Below are positions 55,378 through 64,000 of a DNA stretch of 64,000 nt, one piece after another. Under the pieces are notes generated by a model, which worked only from the letters and a program-made list of their open reading frames with translations, was not told where the DNA came from and did no database searches. Every line of letters starts with the position of its first letter. Positions within the stretch are counted from its first letter, which is position 1. Where the stretch lies: contig NZ_KE384082.1 of NCBI RefSeq assembly GCF_000423705.1, positions 804,843-868,842 of the forward strand, read 5' to 3'. This DNA comes from Stappia stellulata DSM 5886. GTDB lineage: Bacteria > Pseudomonadota > Alphaproteobacteria > Rhizobiales > Stappiaceae. The translations under genes were made by a program, and so were the position numbers.

Positions 55378-57159
55378 ATGGCAGACTATTATCCGGTTTT
55401 GAAGAAGACCGTTGCTGCACTTCCGGAAAACACCGGGGCAGCACGGCGCGAAATCTATCAACGCGCCCGAAAAGCCATCGTCGCCCAGCTCAAGGGCTAC
55501 GATCCACCGCTTTCACCCTCCGAGATCACGGCCGAGCAATTACGGCTGGAGGAATCGATCCGCAAGGTCGAAGCGGAGGCCGCACGCGAGACGCTGGGGT
55601 ATGCACAGCCCTCGGCCGGCGCCGCGCCGGCAGCTCCTCAAACGCCGCAGGACACCGCCCCTTCGCAACCAAAGGCTCCGGAACCGAAGGCTCCGGAACC
55701 AAAAGCGCCCGAACCCCGGACGACCCCGGAGCGCGAACCGAGCGCGCCCGCGCAATCCCCGCCCGAACCGAAGGCTCCGGTCGCCCCGCCGCGGCCGGAC
55801 ACGGCGCACGCATCGGGCGCCGGCGAAGCGCCGGCGGGTCCTGATACGCTGAAGAGCGCGATCGACGACGCACGCAAGCTCGGCTCGGCCGCCGACAGCG
55901 CCGGGCGCAGCGCCCGCAACGCGCTCGACGGACAGTCCGGCGAGACGCAAAAGCGCGAACCCTCTCTCGCCACTCCGGAAACCGGGGGCGGGCAGACAAC
56001 AGGCGCCGCCGGCCGGCGCAGGGGATCGAGCGAAGTTGGCGGGCATACTTTCACGGGATCCGGCGGACGACCGCTTCCGCCCATCGACGGCTCGACGCCG
56101 GGCTCCCGGTTGCCCGCGATCCTGGGCGGCGTCGCCCTGTTGCTGCTCGTCGTCGGCATTGGTGCCGTCGGCTACTCGCAACGCGACGTTTTGGGCGGCT
56201 TCTTCGCCGGCGACGACAGCCCGACGACGGCAAGCGCGCCCGAGACCCCCGCCACGCCCGAAGAGCCCTCGGAAACGGAAGGCTCGCGCAAGAACGCCGC
56301 CCGGCTTCTCGACAACGGCGAAACCACCATTGCGCCCGACGCGCGCAGCGTGACCACGACGCGGATCACCCCGAACGGCCCGCAGACCGACCCGCTCGCC
56401 CCCGACGCGAGCTCGCCGCAAACGCCTGAAGCCGCCCCCGAGGAGGCATCTCCGGCCACCTCCGCCGAGGCACCGGGCGCACGCAGTGTCGAGCCGCAGC
56501 AACCGGCAGACCCGACGCCGCCGGTCAGCGAGACCCCGGCACCGGCCGAATCCGCGGAACCTGCGCAGGAAACGCCCGCGCCGGACGAGCAAGCCGCACC
56601 CGCCGCACAGGGCGCGCCGGTTGCCCAGCGGGCCTTTCTCTACGAGGAGGGGGTTGAATCGGGAAGCGCCGGTCAGGCATCGTCGGGCCAGACGATCTGG
56701 AGCGTCGGCGAGGAAACGATCGACGGACGCACCGAAACGGTGCTGCGCATGCGCATCGAGGTGCCTGAACGCAGCATTGTCGCGAACCTCTCGCTGCGCC
56801 CGAACCGCGACAACACGCTGCCGGCGAGCCACCTTCTGGAGGTCCGCTTCGAGCTGCCGCAAAACTTCACCGGCCAGGGCGTTGCGGAAGTCCCCGGCCT
56901 TGTCATGAAGACGACGGAAGAAGCGCGCGGCGATGCCCTTATCGGCGCCTCCGTGAAGGTCTCCGAGGGCTTCTTCTGGGTCGCGCTGTCGAACATCCCG
57001 GACGAGCGCGAACGCAACCTGACGCTCTTGCAGGAACGCGGCTGGATCGACCTGCCCATGCTCTACGAGAACCGCAAGCGCGCCATACTGACGCTTGAAA
57101 AGGGCACCCCGGGCACGCGCGCCGTCGAACAGGCGGTCACAGCCTGGCGCGCCGAGTAG
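55378..57159 (+). CDS. Pro/Ala-rich membrane protein downstream of purA, unknown function
   Basis: Protein of 593 aa. A conserved N-terminal helical region (YYPVLKKTVAALPENTGAARREIYQRARKAIVAQLKGYDPPL) is followed by a low-complexity stretch with three exact KAPEP repeats, one membrane helix near residues 247-265 (ILGGVALLLLVVGIGAVGY), a second acidic Pro-rich part and a C-terminal folded domain (LRMRIEVPERSIVANLSLRPNRDN...) likely periplasmic. I recognise it as a type found in Rhizobiales near purA but know no function. The layout suggests a cytoplasmic helical module joined through the membrane to a periplasmic beta domain. Confidence 0.75.
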   Translation: MADYYPVLKKTVAALPENTGAARREIYQRARKAIVAQLKGYDPPLSPSEITAEQLRLEESIRKVEAEAARETLGYAQPSAGAAPAAPQTPQDTAPSQPKAPEPKAPEPKAPEPRTTPEREPSAPAQSPPEPKAPVAPPRPDTAHASGAGEAPAGPDTLKSAIDDARKLGSAADSAGRSARNALDGQSGETQKREPSLATPETGGGQTTGAAGRRRGSSEVGGHTFTGSGGRPLPPIDGSTPGSRLPAILGGVALLLLVVGIGAVGYSQRDVLGGFFAGDDSPTTASAPETPATPEEPSETEGSRKNAARLLDNGETTIAPDARSVTTTRITPNGPQTDPLAPDASSPQTPEAAPEEASPATSAEAPGARSVEPQQPADPTPPVSETPAPAESAEPAQETPAPDEQAAPAAQGAPVAQRAFLYEEGVESGSAGQASSGQTIWSVGEETIDGRTETVLRMRIEVPERSIVANLSLRPNRDNTLPASHLLEVRFELPQNFTGQGVAEVPGLVMKTTEEARGDALIGASVKVSEGFFWVALSNIPDERERNLTLLQERGWIDLPMLYENRKRAILTLEKGTPGTRAVEQAVTAWRAE

Positions 57160-57220
57160 TCAGGCAGACGCCTTGCCTGTCCGCCGCGATGGCCGGCGCG
57201 ACAAACCGAGTGACCAGACA

Positions 57221-57263
57221 CAAACAAAGGCCGGATGGTTCCCCATCCGGCCTTTGTTGTTTG
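57221..57263. terminator. Bidirectional terminator between the purA-linked gene and serA
   Basis: A perfect 16-bp stem AACAAAGGCCGGATGG / CCATCCGGCCTTTGTT with a 4-nt loop (57239-57242). It is A-rich on one side and T-rich on the other, so it serves both convergent genes. Confidence 0.93.
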
Positions 57264-57308
57264 CAACATCGTGTCACGCAGCCGCACACGGCGGGTATTG
57301 CGCGCCTC

Positions 57309-58895
57309 TCAGAAGCGCAAGGGCTTGGCCTGCTGCACATGCGGCAGCGCGCAAATGCGCTCCAGCACATTGGCAGGCACCGGCCCGTCCACCTCGACAA
57401 GACAGATCGCGTCGGCTCCCGCGGCAGTGCGTCCGAGATTGAAGGTCGCGATGTTCACGCCGGCATCGCCGAGAACGGAGCCGAGATCGCCGATGAAGCC
57501 CGGCTTGTCCTCATTGGTGACATAAAGCATGTGGGCGCCAAGCTCCGCCTCCATGTTGATGCCCTTGACCTGGATGATGCGCGGCTTGCCGTCGGAAAAC
57601 ACCGTGCCGGCAACCGAGCGTTCCTGCCGGTCGGTCGTCACCGTGAGACGGATGTAGTTCTCGTAGGCCCCTGCCTGTGTGCGACGAACCTCTTCGACCT
57701 TGATCCCGCGCTCACGCGCAAGCACCGGCGCGGAAACCATGTTCACGGTCTGCAGCAGCGGCTGCAACACCCCCGTCAGGGCCGCTGCGGTGAGCGCCTT
57801 GACGTTCATTTCCGCGACATCGCCCTCATATTCCAGGCGAACGCCGGCAAGGCCCGTTTCCGTGAGCTGTCCGGCAAACGACCCGAGCAGTTCGGCGAGC
57901 TTGACGAAGGGAACGAGACGCGGCGCTTCCTCCGCGGTGATCGAGGGCATGTTGAGCGCGTTGGAGACCGCGCCCTTGACCAGATAGTCCGACATCTGCT
58001 CGGCCACCTGAAGCGCGACGTTTTCCTGCGCTTCCGCGGTGGAGGCTCCCAGATGCGGCGTGCACACGAGGTTCGCCGCGCCGAAAAGCACATTTTCGGT
58101 GGCCGGCTCCTCGACGAAGACGTCAACGCCCGCGCCGCCGACTTTGCCGCTGTCGAGACCGGCCCGCAACGCCGCCTCGTCGACAAGACCGCCACGCGCG
58201 CAATTGACGATGATCACACCGTCACGCATCTGCTCGATGGCCTTCGCATCGATGATGTTGCGGGTCTTGTCGGTCAGCGGCGTATGCAGCGTGACCGCAT
58301 CGGCGCGCGCAAACAGCGTCTCCAGTTCGACCTTCTCCACCCCGAGCGCCAACGCGCGCTCTTCCGACAGGAAGGGATCGAAGGCGACGACCCGCATCTT
58401 CAGTCCGATGGCACGTTCCGCGACGATCGAACCGATGTTGCCGCAGCCGATCAGTCCAAGCGTCTTGGACGTCAGCTCGGTGCCCATGAACTTCGACTTT
58501 TCCCACTTGCCGGCCTGGGTCGAGGCATCGGCCTTCGGGATCTGGCGCGCCACGGCGAACAGCATCGCAATGGCGTGTTCGGCGGTGGTGATGGAGTTGC
58601 CGAAGGGCGTGTTCATGACGATCACACCCTTGGCACTTGCGGCCGGAATATCGACATTGTCCACGCCGATACCGGCACGCCCGACCACCTTCAGCCGGCT
58701 GGCCGCGGCGATCAGCTTGTCGGTGACCTTGGTCGCGGAGCGGATCGCCAGGCCGTCATATTGATCGATGACGGAGAGCAGCCGCTCCTTGTCCTTGCCA
58801 ATGTCGGGCTGGTAGTCGACCTCAACGCCGCGCGACTTGAAGATATCGACAGCGGCGGCGGACAGCTTGTCGGAAATCAGAACCTTGGGCGCCAT
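57309..58895 (-). CDS. serA: D-3-phosphoglycerate dehydrogenase
   Basis: First enzyme of serine synthesis, NAD-dependent (528 aa, long form). GLIGCGNIGSIVAERAIGLKMRVVAFDPF is the NAD fold; VNCARGGLVDEAAL and CTPHLGASTAEAQ carry the catalytic Glu/His region. A substrate-binding domain and a C-terminal ACT domain (MLYVTNEDKPGFIGDLGSVLGDAGVNIATFNLGR) suggest serine feedback control. AAGGAGG precedes ATG 58895. It follows serC by 103 bp, which contain a strong hairpin. Confidence 0.96.
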   Translation of the reverse strand: MAPKVLISDKLSAAAVDIFKSRGVEVDYQPDIGKDKERLLSVIDQYDGLAIRSATKVTDKLIAAASRLKVVGRAGIGVDNVDIPAASAKGVIVMNTPFGNSITTAEHAIAMLFAVARQIPKADASTQAGKWEKSKFMGTELTSKTLGLIGCGNIGSIVAERAIGLKMRVVAFDPFLSEERALALGVEKVELETLFARADAVTLHTPLTDKTRNIIDAKAIEQMRDGVIIVNCARGGLVDEAALRAGLDSGKVGGAGVDVFVEEPATENVLFGAANLVCTPHLGASTAEAQENVALQVAEQMSDYLVKGAVSNALNMPSITAEEAPRLVPFVKLAELLGSFAGQLTETGLAGVRLEYEGDVAEMNVKALTAAALTGVLQPLLQTVNMVSAPVLARERGIKVEEVRRTQAGAYENYIRLTVTTDRQERSVAGTVFSDGKPRIIQVKGINMEAELGAHMLYVTNEDKPGFIGDLGSVLGDAGVNIATFNLGRTAAGADAICLVEVDGPVPANVLERICALPHVQQAKPLRF

Positions 58896-58919
58896 ATCAG
58901 GGCCTCCTTGCCGGGCCGT

Positions 58920-58945
58920 TGCGCGGATGGGGTCCCCATCGCGCA
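58920..58945 (-). other. Hairpin between serC and serA
   Basis: TGCGCG-g-ATGG pairs with CCAT-CGCGCA around a short loop in the 103-bp gap. No T-run follows; probably an intercistronic stabiliser or weak attenuator. Confidence 0.5.
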
Positions 58946-58998
58946 GCCGACCGCAAACCTTTGGAAATATCTGGATGTAAGAGAGAAAGGGCCGCCGC

Positions 58999-60174
58999 TC
59001 AGGCGGCCTCCTCCAGCGTTGCCGCCTGTTTGGCGAAGGCCCAGTCGAGCCAGGGCAACAATGCCTCGATATCCGAGGTCTCCACCGTCGCGCCGCACCA
59101 GATGCGGAACCCGCTCGGCGCATCCCGATAGGCGCCGATGTCATAGGCGACACCCGCCTGATCCAGCGCATTGGCCATGGCCTTGGCGAAAGCCGCCTGC
59201 GCGGCCGGGTCGAGCGATGCGACCCGCTCGTCGACGATCTTGAGACAGACCGAGGTATTGGACCGCGTGGCCGGTTCTTCCGCCAGGAACCCGACCCAGG
59301 AGGTGCGCGCGACCCAGTCGGCGACCGCGCCGGCATTGGCATCGGCACGGGCGATCAGTGCGTCCAGCCCGCCGATTCCCCGCGCCCATTTCAGGGCATC
59401 GAGATAATCCTCGACGCAAAGCATCGAGGGCGTGTTGATGGTTTCGCCCTTGAAGATGCCCTCGATCAGCTTGCCGCCCTTGGTCAAACGGAAGACCTTC
59501 GGCAGCGGCCAGGCCGGTGTGTGGCTTTCCAGCCGCTCGACCGCGCGCGGGCTCAGGATGAGCATGCCATGGGCCGCCTCCCCGCCCAGGACCTTCTGCC
59601 AGGAGAAGGTCACGACATCGAGCTTGGAAAAGTCCATCGACTGCGCGAAAGCGGCCGAGGTGGCGTCGCAGATCGTCAGGCCCTCGCGGTCGGCCGGGAT
59701 CCAGTCCGCATTCGGCACGCGCACGCCGGAGGTGGTGCCGTTCCAGGTGAAGATGACGTCGCGGGAAAAATCGACGGTCGCCAGGTCGGGAAGCTTGCCG
59801 TAGTCAGCCTCGAGCACACGCGCGTCGTCGAGTTTCAGCTGCTTGACGGCATCGGTCACCCAGCCGGCACCGAAACTTTCCCAGGCGAGCAGGTCGACGC
59901 CGCGCGGGCCGAGCAGCGACCACATCGCCATCTCGACCGCGCCCGTGTCGGAGGCGGGCACAATGCCGATTCGGTAATCGTCGGGAACGCCGAGCACCGC
60001 ACGCGTGAGATCGATCGCCTCGGCGAGCTTCGCCTTGCCGGGCTTTGCCCGGTGGGAACGCCCGAGCGGCGCATCATCAAGTGCGGTGGGGGACCAGCCG
60101 GGGCGCTTCGCGCAGGGGCCGGAAGAAAAACGCGGATTTTCCGGCCGCGTGGCCGGTTCATGCAAGTTGCTCAT
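58999..60174 (-). CDS. serC: Phosphoserine aminotransferase
   Basis: PLP enzyme of serine synthesis (391 aa), of the alphaproteobacterial type. [16 protein letters not shown] begins the protein; PLP Lys lies in [34 protein letters not shown] is the substrate region. It is first in a serC-serA operon and is preceded by a structured leader that traps the Shine-Dalgarno. Confidence 0.95.
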   Translation of the reverse strand: MSNLHEPATRPENPRFSSGPCAKRPGWSPTALDDAPLGRSHRAKPGKAKLAEAIDLTRAVLGVPDDYRIGIVPASDTGAVEMAMWSLLGPRGVDLLAWESFGAGWVTDAVKQLKLDDARVLEADYGKLPDLATVDFSRDVIFTWNGTTSGVRVPNADWIPADREGLTICDATSAAFAQSMDFSKLDVVTFSWQKVLGGEAAHGMLILSPRAVERLESHTPAWPLPKVFRLTKGGKLIEGIFKGETINTPSMLCVEDYLDALKWARGIGGLDALIARADANAGAVADWVARTSWVGFLAEEPATRSNTSVCLKIVDERVASLDPAAQAAFAKAMANALDQAGVAYDIGAYRDAPSGFRIWCGATVETSDIEALLPWLDWAFAKQAATLEEAA

Positions 60175-60177
60175 CTG

Positions 60178-60235
60178 CTACCCTTCCAGATAGAAGCCCC
60201 TCGTTGGGGAGGGGTGTCCCGCATACGGACTTATC
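60178..60235 (-). ncRNA. Candidate serC leader RNA
   Basis: On the minus strand two abutting hairpins precede serC: CCCCTC/GAGGGG (60197-60202 with 60209-60214) and CTTC-tatctg-GAAG (60183-60186 with 60193-60196). The second arm contains the purine-rich GGAAGGG that should be the serC ribosome site, so folding would hide it. This resembles the alphaproteobacterial serC leader motif. The ligand or sensor, if any, is unknown. Confidence 0.6.
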
Positions 60236-60298
60236 GGAAGGCGCATTCGGGCGCAAGCTGGCAACAAGGTCGAAATGCGACCGAGACGAACAGCCGCA

Positions 60299-60337
60299 TG
60301 CAAAAAAGGCCGGGCGCTGAGGCCCGGCCTTTTTGCA
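60299..60337. terminator. Terminator of the outer-membrane protein gene
   Basis: GGCCGGGC / GCCCGGCC stem extended by A/T pairs on both sides, with a 6-nt loop and T5. It lies just after the OMP stop and before the serC leader. Confidence 0.9.
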
Positions 60338-60353
60338 TTGCGTCGCGAGACGA

Positions 60354-61151
60354 TCAGTACTTGGTGATGATCGGCTCGGGAATGTAGCTCGGCGACGAGT
60401 TGAACGTGTAGCGCGCGCCGATGCGGAACTCGTGCGCCTGCAGATCCTCGTACTTGATCTTGCGCGACGGGTTGCCGCCGCCAGTCGAGAAGCTGCTGGA
60501 ATAGGCGTTGCCGATGTTGAGGTAACGATAGCCGGCATCGATCGACCAGTTCTGATCGATTGCATAGGACCCGCCCGCCATCAGAGCCCAAGAGAAGTTC
60601 CAGGTGCTGTCGCCCGGATAGCTGCCGGACGAACCGTCGGGATTGCGGAACTTGATATCGTTGGTGGACACATGGCTGACACCGACACCGCCGCCGACAT
60701 AGGGCGTGAAGCCGCGCCAGGTGCCAATGTCGACATAGCCGTTGACCAGCATTGTCAGCACATCGATGCTTGCTTCTTCCTGGCTGAACTGGCCAGCCCC
60801 CAGGCCGCCGCAAGGTGCCGGGCAGGGAGCCCGGGCCTTGACCTTGGCAGGGAATTCATAGTCCAGCGTGATGTCGCCGCGCAGGAAGTCGGAAAACTTG
60901 TAACCAACGCCGACGCCGATCATGCCGGTGTTGTTCAAACTCTCGTTCTGCCACTGCGTACCGCCATAGCTGACGTTCGGAGCCTGATACACCTTGTAGC
61001 CGATATCACCACGAAGATACCAACCGCCGGCGACGACAGGCACCTGCGGCACATGTTCGATCACAGGAATTGGCATATCCGCCGCGTGAACAGCTGACGA
61101 GACGATCATCGCAACGCCAGCCAGGCAAAGTTTTGAAATATGGCTGCTCAT
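60354..61151 (-). CDS. Outer-membrane beta-barrel protein (Omp25/31-like)
   Basis: Eight-strand-type barrel protein (265 aa) of the outer membrane. The signal peptide ends at AVHA (residue 23). Alternating strands include WYLRGDIGYKVY, GMIGVGVGYKFSDFLRGDITLDYEF, TPYVGGGVGVSH and the final EFRIGARYTF, followed by a short Pro-rich tail ending in Tyr. Loops carry a PCPAPCGGLG motif that may be disulphide-bonded. GAGGACC precedes ATG 61151. A full CtrA box lies 87 bp upstream. Confidence 0.88.
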   Translation of the reverse strand: MSSHISKLCLAGVAMIVSSAVHAADMPIPVIEHVPQVPVVAGGWYLRGDIGYKVYQAPNVSYGGTQWQNESLNNTGMIGVGVGYKFSDFLRGDITLDYEFPAKVKARAPCPAPCGGLGAGQFSQEEASIDVLTMLVNGYVDIGTWRGFTPYVGGGVGVSHVSTNDIKFRNPDGSSGSYPGDSTWNFSWALMAGGSYAIDQNWSIDAGYRYLNIGNAYSSSFSTGGGNPSRKIKYEDLQAHEFRIGARYTFNSSPSYIPEPIITKY

Positions 61152-61237
61152 GTCTCGGTCCTCGTTGGATAGCGTCCGAAAAGTCTGTTCTTGCCGGCCG
61201 CGCACGTGAAACACGAGGGTAGAATTGCCGAAAATAC

Positions 61238-61252
61238 TTAAGAGCCACTTAA
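61238..61252. promoter_or_regulatory. CtrA box upstream of the outer-membrane protein gene
   Basis: TTAA-GAGCCAC-TTAA is a perfect TTAA-N7-TTAA site, followed by CC as in many CtrA sites. A further TTAACC half-site is at 61262-61267. The surrounding 280-bp gap is unusually AT-rich and holds no gene I can support. Confidence 0.65.
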
Positions 61253-61431
61253 CCCTAATAATTAACCGCGATTTTTTACCTTAACAAAAAGTAAAAGACT
61301 GCCCCTTGCCTTGCGTCTTGCGACGTTTCTCCACGGGTTTTGGTTAGCAATTCGTGAAGATGGCCGAGCCCCGCCTTCGGCAGCCACCGCGGGCGTCAAA
61401 ACCGGCCCGGCAGCCCGCGCGGCGCGCGCTC

Positions 61432-62778
61432 TCAGGCAGCGGCATGCGTGACGGCATCGACGATCCGGTCGACGACGCCGGCGAGAACATCCTTGTTGTC
61501 CGCCTCGCCCATCACACGGATCAGCGGCTCGGTGCCCGACGGGCGGATCACCAGCCGGCCGGAATTGCCCAATGTCTTGCGCCCATCCTCGATCGCCGCC
61601 TGAACATCAGCGTTTTCCAGCGGCTTCGACCCTTGGTACCGCACATTCTTGAGGATCTGCGGCACGGGTTCGAACCGCCGGCAAACCTCCGAGACCGGAC
61701 GTCCGAGCTTGGAGACGCAGGCAAGCACCTGAAGTGCCGCGACCAGACCGTCACCCGTGGTGGCGAAATCGGACAGGACAATGTGTCCAGACTGCTCGCC
61801 GCCGACGTTGTAGCCATGCTGGCGCATGTGTTCCACCACATAGCGGTCGCCGACCTGGGTGCGGGCAAGGCTCAGCCCGAGACCGCCGAGATAACGTTCC
61901 AGCCCGAGATTGGACATCACCGTCGCCACGATACCCGACGCGGACAGCCGGCCGTCCTCGAGCCAGGACTGTGCCACCACGGCCATCAGCTGGTCGCCAT
62001 CGACCACTTGTCCGTTTTCGTCGACGATGATCACCCGGTCCGCGTCGCCGTCAAGCGCGATGCCGATGTCCGCGCGAACCTCGTGGACCTTCCGGCAAAG
62101 GGCTTCGGTGTCCGTCGAGCCGCACTTGAGGTTGATGTTGTAGCCATCCGGCTCGTCGCCGATCGCGATCACCTCCGCGCCGAGCTCCCAGAGAGCGTCC
62201 GGCGCGACCTTGTAGGCCGCCCCATTGGCGCAATCGACCACGATTCGCAGTCCCGACAAGCTCATTTCGCGTGGAAGGGTGCGCTTGGCGAACTCCACGT
62301 AGCGGTCGCGCATTCCGTCGATCCGGCGCGCACGGCCGAGCTTCGACGGCGCGGCAAGCATGGACGCCGGGTCGCGCTCGATCAGAACCTCGATCTCCTT
62401 TTCCACCGCATCCGACAGCTTGTAGCCGTCCGGCCCGAAGAACTTGATGCCGTTGTCCTGATAGGGATTGTGCGAAGCGGAAATCATCACGCCGAGATCG
62501 GCGCGCACGGAGCGAGTCAACATGGCCACGGCGGGTGTCGGCATCGGTCCGAGCAACAGCACGTCGAGACCGACCGATGTGAACCCGGCGACGAGCGCAT
62601 TCTCGATCATGTAGCCGGACAGCCGCGTGTCCTTGCCGATCACGACCCGGTGGCGATGGGCCCCATTGCGGAAGGAAACGCCGGCGGCCATGCCGACCCT
62701 GAGCGCAATGTCAGGGGTCATCGGCGCCCGGTTGGCCGTTCCGCGAATTCCATCCGTTCCGAAATACTTGCGTGTCAT
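61432..62778 (-). CDS. glmM: Phosphoglucosamine mutase
   Basis: Converts glucosamine-6-phosphate to glucosamine-1-phosphate for peptidoglycan and lipopolysaccharide (448 aa). [12 protein letters not shown] starts the protein; the phospho-Ser lies in [22 protein letters not shown] binds the metal; [12 protein letters not shown] binds phosphate. ATG 62778 is fixed by [10 protein letters not shown]; upstream open frame is not coding. It follows ftsH by 190 bp, as in many alphaproteobacteria. Confidence 0.96.
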   Translation of the reverse strand: MTRKYFGTDGIRGTANRAPMTPDIALRVGMAAGVSFRNGAHRHRVVIGKDTRLSGYMIENALVAGFTSVGLDVLLLGPMPTPAVAMLTRSVRADLGVMISASHNPYQDNGIKFFGPDGYKLSDAVEKEIEVLIERDPASMLAAPSKLGRARRIDGMRDRYVEFAKRTLPREMSLSGLRIVVDCANGAAYKVAPDALWELGAEVIAIGDEPDGYNINLKCGSTDTEALCRKVHEVRADIGIALDGDADRVIIVDENGQVVDGDQLMAVVAQSWLEDGRLSASGIVATVMSNLGLERYLGGLGLSLARTQVGDRYVVEHMRQHGYNVGGEQSGHIVLSDFATTGDGLVAALQVLACVSKLGRPVSEVCRRFEPVPQILKNVRYQGSKPLENADVQAAIEDGRKTLGNSGRLVIRPSGTEPLIRVMGEADNKDVLAGVVDRIVDAVTHAAA

Positions 62779-62910
62779 GCGAACCCTGTTACGTCCTGCG
62801 AAAGCGCCAAGCGGGAAAAGCCCCGTCGCGCGGGCATCGCCCCGAGGGGATACCCGTTTCCCTAGCACCATCGTCAGGCAAACAGGTTCAAAATTTGTGT
62901 TCATTCGTAA

Positions 62911-62942
62911 CAAAGGCCCGGCGGTCATCCCGCCGGGCCTGG
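62911..62942 (-). terminator. Terminator of ftsH
   Basis: A 10-bp stem GGCCCGGCGG / CCGCCGGGCC with a 5-nt loop, followed on the minus strand by TTTGTT, just after the ftsH stop. Confidence 0.8.
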
Positions 62943-62968
62943 ATTTCCTGAAACCGCTGTAAGCCCTG

Positions 62969-64000
<1,032 letters not shown>

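Noticed and set aside
55671-55720. Short tandem repeat as a mobile or regulatory element
   Set aside because: It encodes the KAPEP repeats in frame and is explained by coding sequence.
61249-61267. Second CtrA box from the two TTAACC motifs
   Set aside because: The TTAA spacing is nine, not seven, bases, so it is counted only as an additional half-site.

Overview
The window is GC-rich chromosomal DNA from an alphaproteobacterium, most likely a member of the Hyphomicrobiales (Rhizobiales), perhaps Stappiaceae-like. The lineage call rests on several things seen together: the cell-cycle regulator CtrA with its phosphotransferase ChpT, an EipA/DUF1134 envelope protein, DUF2336, an Irr-type iron control element before bacterioferritin, an Omp25/31-type beta-barrel, an RpoH sigma factor and a serC-type leader. 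The genus is inference. The sequence is compact and shows no prophage, insertion sequence, CRISPR array or obvious genomic island. The first gene (a FadR/GntR regulator) and the last (ftsH) are cut by the window edges.

Region 1 (1-12.3 kb) holds the cut regulator, a class III CoA-transferase, a complete urea ABC transporter operon (urtABCDE) with no urease genes beside it, an SDR oxidoreductase, a DUF2177 membrane protein, bacterioferritin behind a near-perfect ICE box, a lipase-like hydrolase and a 2-keto-4-pentenoate hydratase homologue carrying a signal peptide. Region 2 (12.3-31.3 kb) reads almost entirely on the minus strand: tex, a RecD/Dda-like helicase, a hydroxyproline epimerase with an FAD D-amino-acid dehydrogenase, an arsenic cassette (arsR-acr3-MFS), a dipeptide ABC operon (dppABCDF), a divergent merR/MFS efflux pair and a large MscS-type channel.

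Region 3 (31.3-46.1 kb) is a cell-cycle, motility and envelope block. It contains a DUF2336 protein, a lone PqiA domain, fliJ and fliI, ctrA, a chemotaxis operon (cheA-cheW-cheY-cheB-cheR) whose CheA carries a C-terminal receiver, chpT, a YHS-domain protein, eipA and a membrane-anchored coiled-coil protein. The ctrA promoter region has five GANTC (CcrM) sites within about 170 bp, plus CtrA half-sites. A perfect TTAA-N7-TTAA box lies upstream of the outer-membrane protein gene at 61 kb, and an imperfect one upstream of cheA. The architecture fits a CcrM/ChpT/CtrA circuit acting on motility, chemotaxis and envelope genes.

Region 4 (46.2-64 kb) is mostly housekeeping: tRNA-Glu(CUC), a small membrane protein head-to-head with rluD, rpoH, a CHASE2 adenylate/guanylate cyclase, two divergent transporters, purA, a large Pro/Ala-rich membrane protein, the serine pathway pair serC-serA with a structured leader, the outer-membrane barrel protein, glmM and ftsH. 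I found no clear multi-gene system that looks undescribed. The most useful observations are regulatory: the ctrA methylation-site cluster, the ICE box, a probably leaderless arsR whose operator covers its -10 element, the serC leader, the CtrA box at the porin-like gene and a palindrome over the dppA promoter. The secreted hydratase homologue is the most unusual protein.
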